Source of the DNA: G963664115 sp965216035
GTDB taxonomy: Bacteria > Acidobacteriota > Terriglobia > 20CM-2-55-15
Assembly: GCA_965216035.1 (NCBI GenBank)
Contig: CBDCFM010000019.1
Coordinates: 682,001-746,000, forward strand
Direction: 5' to 3'
DNA length: 64,000 nucleotides
Shown: positions 63,251 through 64,000 of the stretch, piece after piece
Layout of the letters: every line of letters begins with the position of its first letter
Position numbering within the stretch: the stretch's first letter is position 1
Position numbers and translations under genes: made by a program
Notes under the pieces: model-generated
What the model was told of the DNA's origin: nothing
Seen by the model: the letters and a program-made list of their open reading frames with translations, nothing else
Database searches by the model: none

Positions 63251-64000
63251 GTCCGGGTCAGGAGATCGTTCTCGACGACGCACTGCGGCAACTCCGGCTT
63301 CCGGCCATGGTGCGGGAGTGGCGGGAACACGCCCGACAGGCTAAAGAGGCCGGCGAGGGGCACACCGGCTTTCTATTGGCTCTGGCCAGCCGCGAGCTGG
63401 AGCAGCGGCAAGCCAATCAGGTCCAGCGTCGACTGCGGGAGGCCCGGTTCCCACTGCTCAAGACCCTGGAGACCACGGACCTGAAGAAGTGGCCAGTGCT
63501 CGATGCGGTCCAGGTTCGCGACTATGCCGAGTGCGGCTACATTACCCGGCACGAGAACGTCGTCCTGTTGGGCAAGCACGGAACCGGTAAAACCCATGCC
63601 GCCACGGTGCTGGGTGTGGAAGCCTGCCGGAGGGGCTACCGCGTCGGGTTCACCACGGCAGCCGGGCTGGTCAACACCTTGATCGAGTCGCGCGAGGAAC
63701 GGCAACTAAAGCGGCACCTGGCGAAGTTGTCCCGCTTCGAGCTGCTCATCGTGGACGAAGTCGGCTATATCCCGTTCTCGGCCGAGGGGGCGCAGTTGCT
63801 GTTTCAGGTCTTCTCGGACCGCTACGAAAAGGGTTCGCTGATCGTCACATCGAACTTGCCGTTTGCACAGTGGACCAGCGTCTTCGGTGACGCCGCACTG
63901 ACCACAGCCCTGCTGGACCGGCTGACCCATCACTGCGCCATTCACCAGTTCGAGTGGGAAAGTATCCGGTTTACCGACAGTCTCGGCGCCGCTAGCAAAC
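63247..64000 (+). CDS. istB: IS21-family helper ATPase IstB, partial
   Basis: 251 codons to the window end, still open. IS21 helper of the DnaC-like AAA+ family: N-terminal LDDALRQLRLPAMVREWREH, Walker A LLGKHGTGKTHAATVLG, Walker B ELLIVDEVGYIPFSAEGAQL, sensor SLIVTSNLPFAQWTSVFGDA and ALLDRLTHHCAIHQF. It regulates target choice for IstA. ATG 63247 overlaps the original istA stop (ATGA). Confidence 0.93.
   Translation, partial: MSPGQEIVLDDALRQLRLPAMVREWREHARQAKEAGEGHTGFLLALASRELEQRQANQVQRRLREARFPLLKTLETTDLKKWPVLDAVQVRDYAECGYITRHENVVLLGKHGTGKTHAATVLGVEACRRGYRVGFTTAAGLVNTLIESREERQLKRHLAKLSRFELLIVDEVGYIPFSAEGAQLLFQVFSDRYEKGSLIVTSNLPFAQWTSVFGDAALTTALLDRLTHHCAIHQFEWESIRFTDSLGAASK

Larger units (their letters stand above)
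61596..64000 (+). mobile_element. IS21-family insertion sequence, right end outside the window
   Basis: The left end is TGATTTCGATAACGTAAAAG followed by GGACCCACC; AAAAGGGACCCACC recurs at 61645 as the usual second internal repeat of IS21 ends. istA and istB follow in order with an ATGA overlap. The right end is not reached. Confidence 0.88.

Overview
The window is GC-rich bacterial DNA of Acidobacteriota-like character. I infer this from gene style rather than a marker gene: a large Oar-type TonB-dependent receptor, Tat-exported hydrolases, secreted beta-propeller and FN3/Ig-repeat proteins, and a phenylalanine/tyrosine catabolic operon. No rRNA is present and only one intact tRNA. The DNA is heavily remodelled: eight insertion sequences of six families (IS481 x2, IS3, IS256 x2, IS1182, IS6, IS21), several broken genes, and at least three families of non-coding dispersed repeats.

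Layout. 1-5,100: a tandem/dispersed repeat, a minus-strand pair (conserved secreted protein and metallo-beta-lactamase-fold hydrolase), a small HTH protein and an IS481 copy. 5,112-13,730: one giant secreted Ig/FN3 repeat protein split by an IS3 element and a frameshift. 14,000-24,700: a frameshifted secreted protein, a nonsense-mutated AAA+ ATPase, the TonB receptor, a Tat-lipoprotein amidohydrolase, a secreted beta-propeller gene cut by an in-frame TGA, and an NfeD-like protein. 25,380-31,300: the aromatic catabolism operon hppD-hmgA-unknown-fahA-phhA, with a repeat element at its 3' end. 31,700-44,700: tRNA-Arg, a receiver/HTH regulator, GNAT enzyme, second IS481 copy, etfBA with a class II cytochrome c, an NtrC-like regulator lacking the GAFTGA motif, an SH3 lipoprotein, and the xseB-ispA-tlyA-nadK operon. 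44,700-48,100: molybdenum-hydroxylase remnants, cobalamin adenosyltransferase, an outer-membrane protein and a FrnE/DsbA-like oxidoreductase whose first catalytic Cys codon is TGA. 48,300-64,000: an IS-rich accessory region with a truncated tRNA-Val, coiled-coil and outer-membrane proteins, long hairpins, truncated lipoproteins, two methyltransferases and an IS21 element that runs off the window.

How the genes work together. PhhA, HppD, HmgA and FahA cover Phe to Tyr and 4-hydroxyphenylpyruvate to fumarate plus acetoacetate; the aminotransferase and maleylacetoacetate isomerase are not in the window. EtfBA passes flavin-dehydrogenase electrons towards the respiratory chain. xseB-ispA-tlyA-nadK is a housekeeping operon with overlapping stop and start codons.

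Most interesting points: the candidate selenocysteine FrnE protein with a hairpin just after its TGA; four otherwise conserved genes each interrupted by TGA and by no other stop; two unrelated dispersed repeats that end exactly at the TAG stop codons of genes; an ATG-adjacent palindrome that buries the ribosome-binding site of the IS481 transposase; an NtrC-family regulator without its sigma-54 loop; and a 111-nt hairpin with 21-bp perfect arms.
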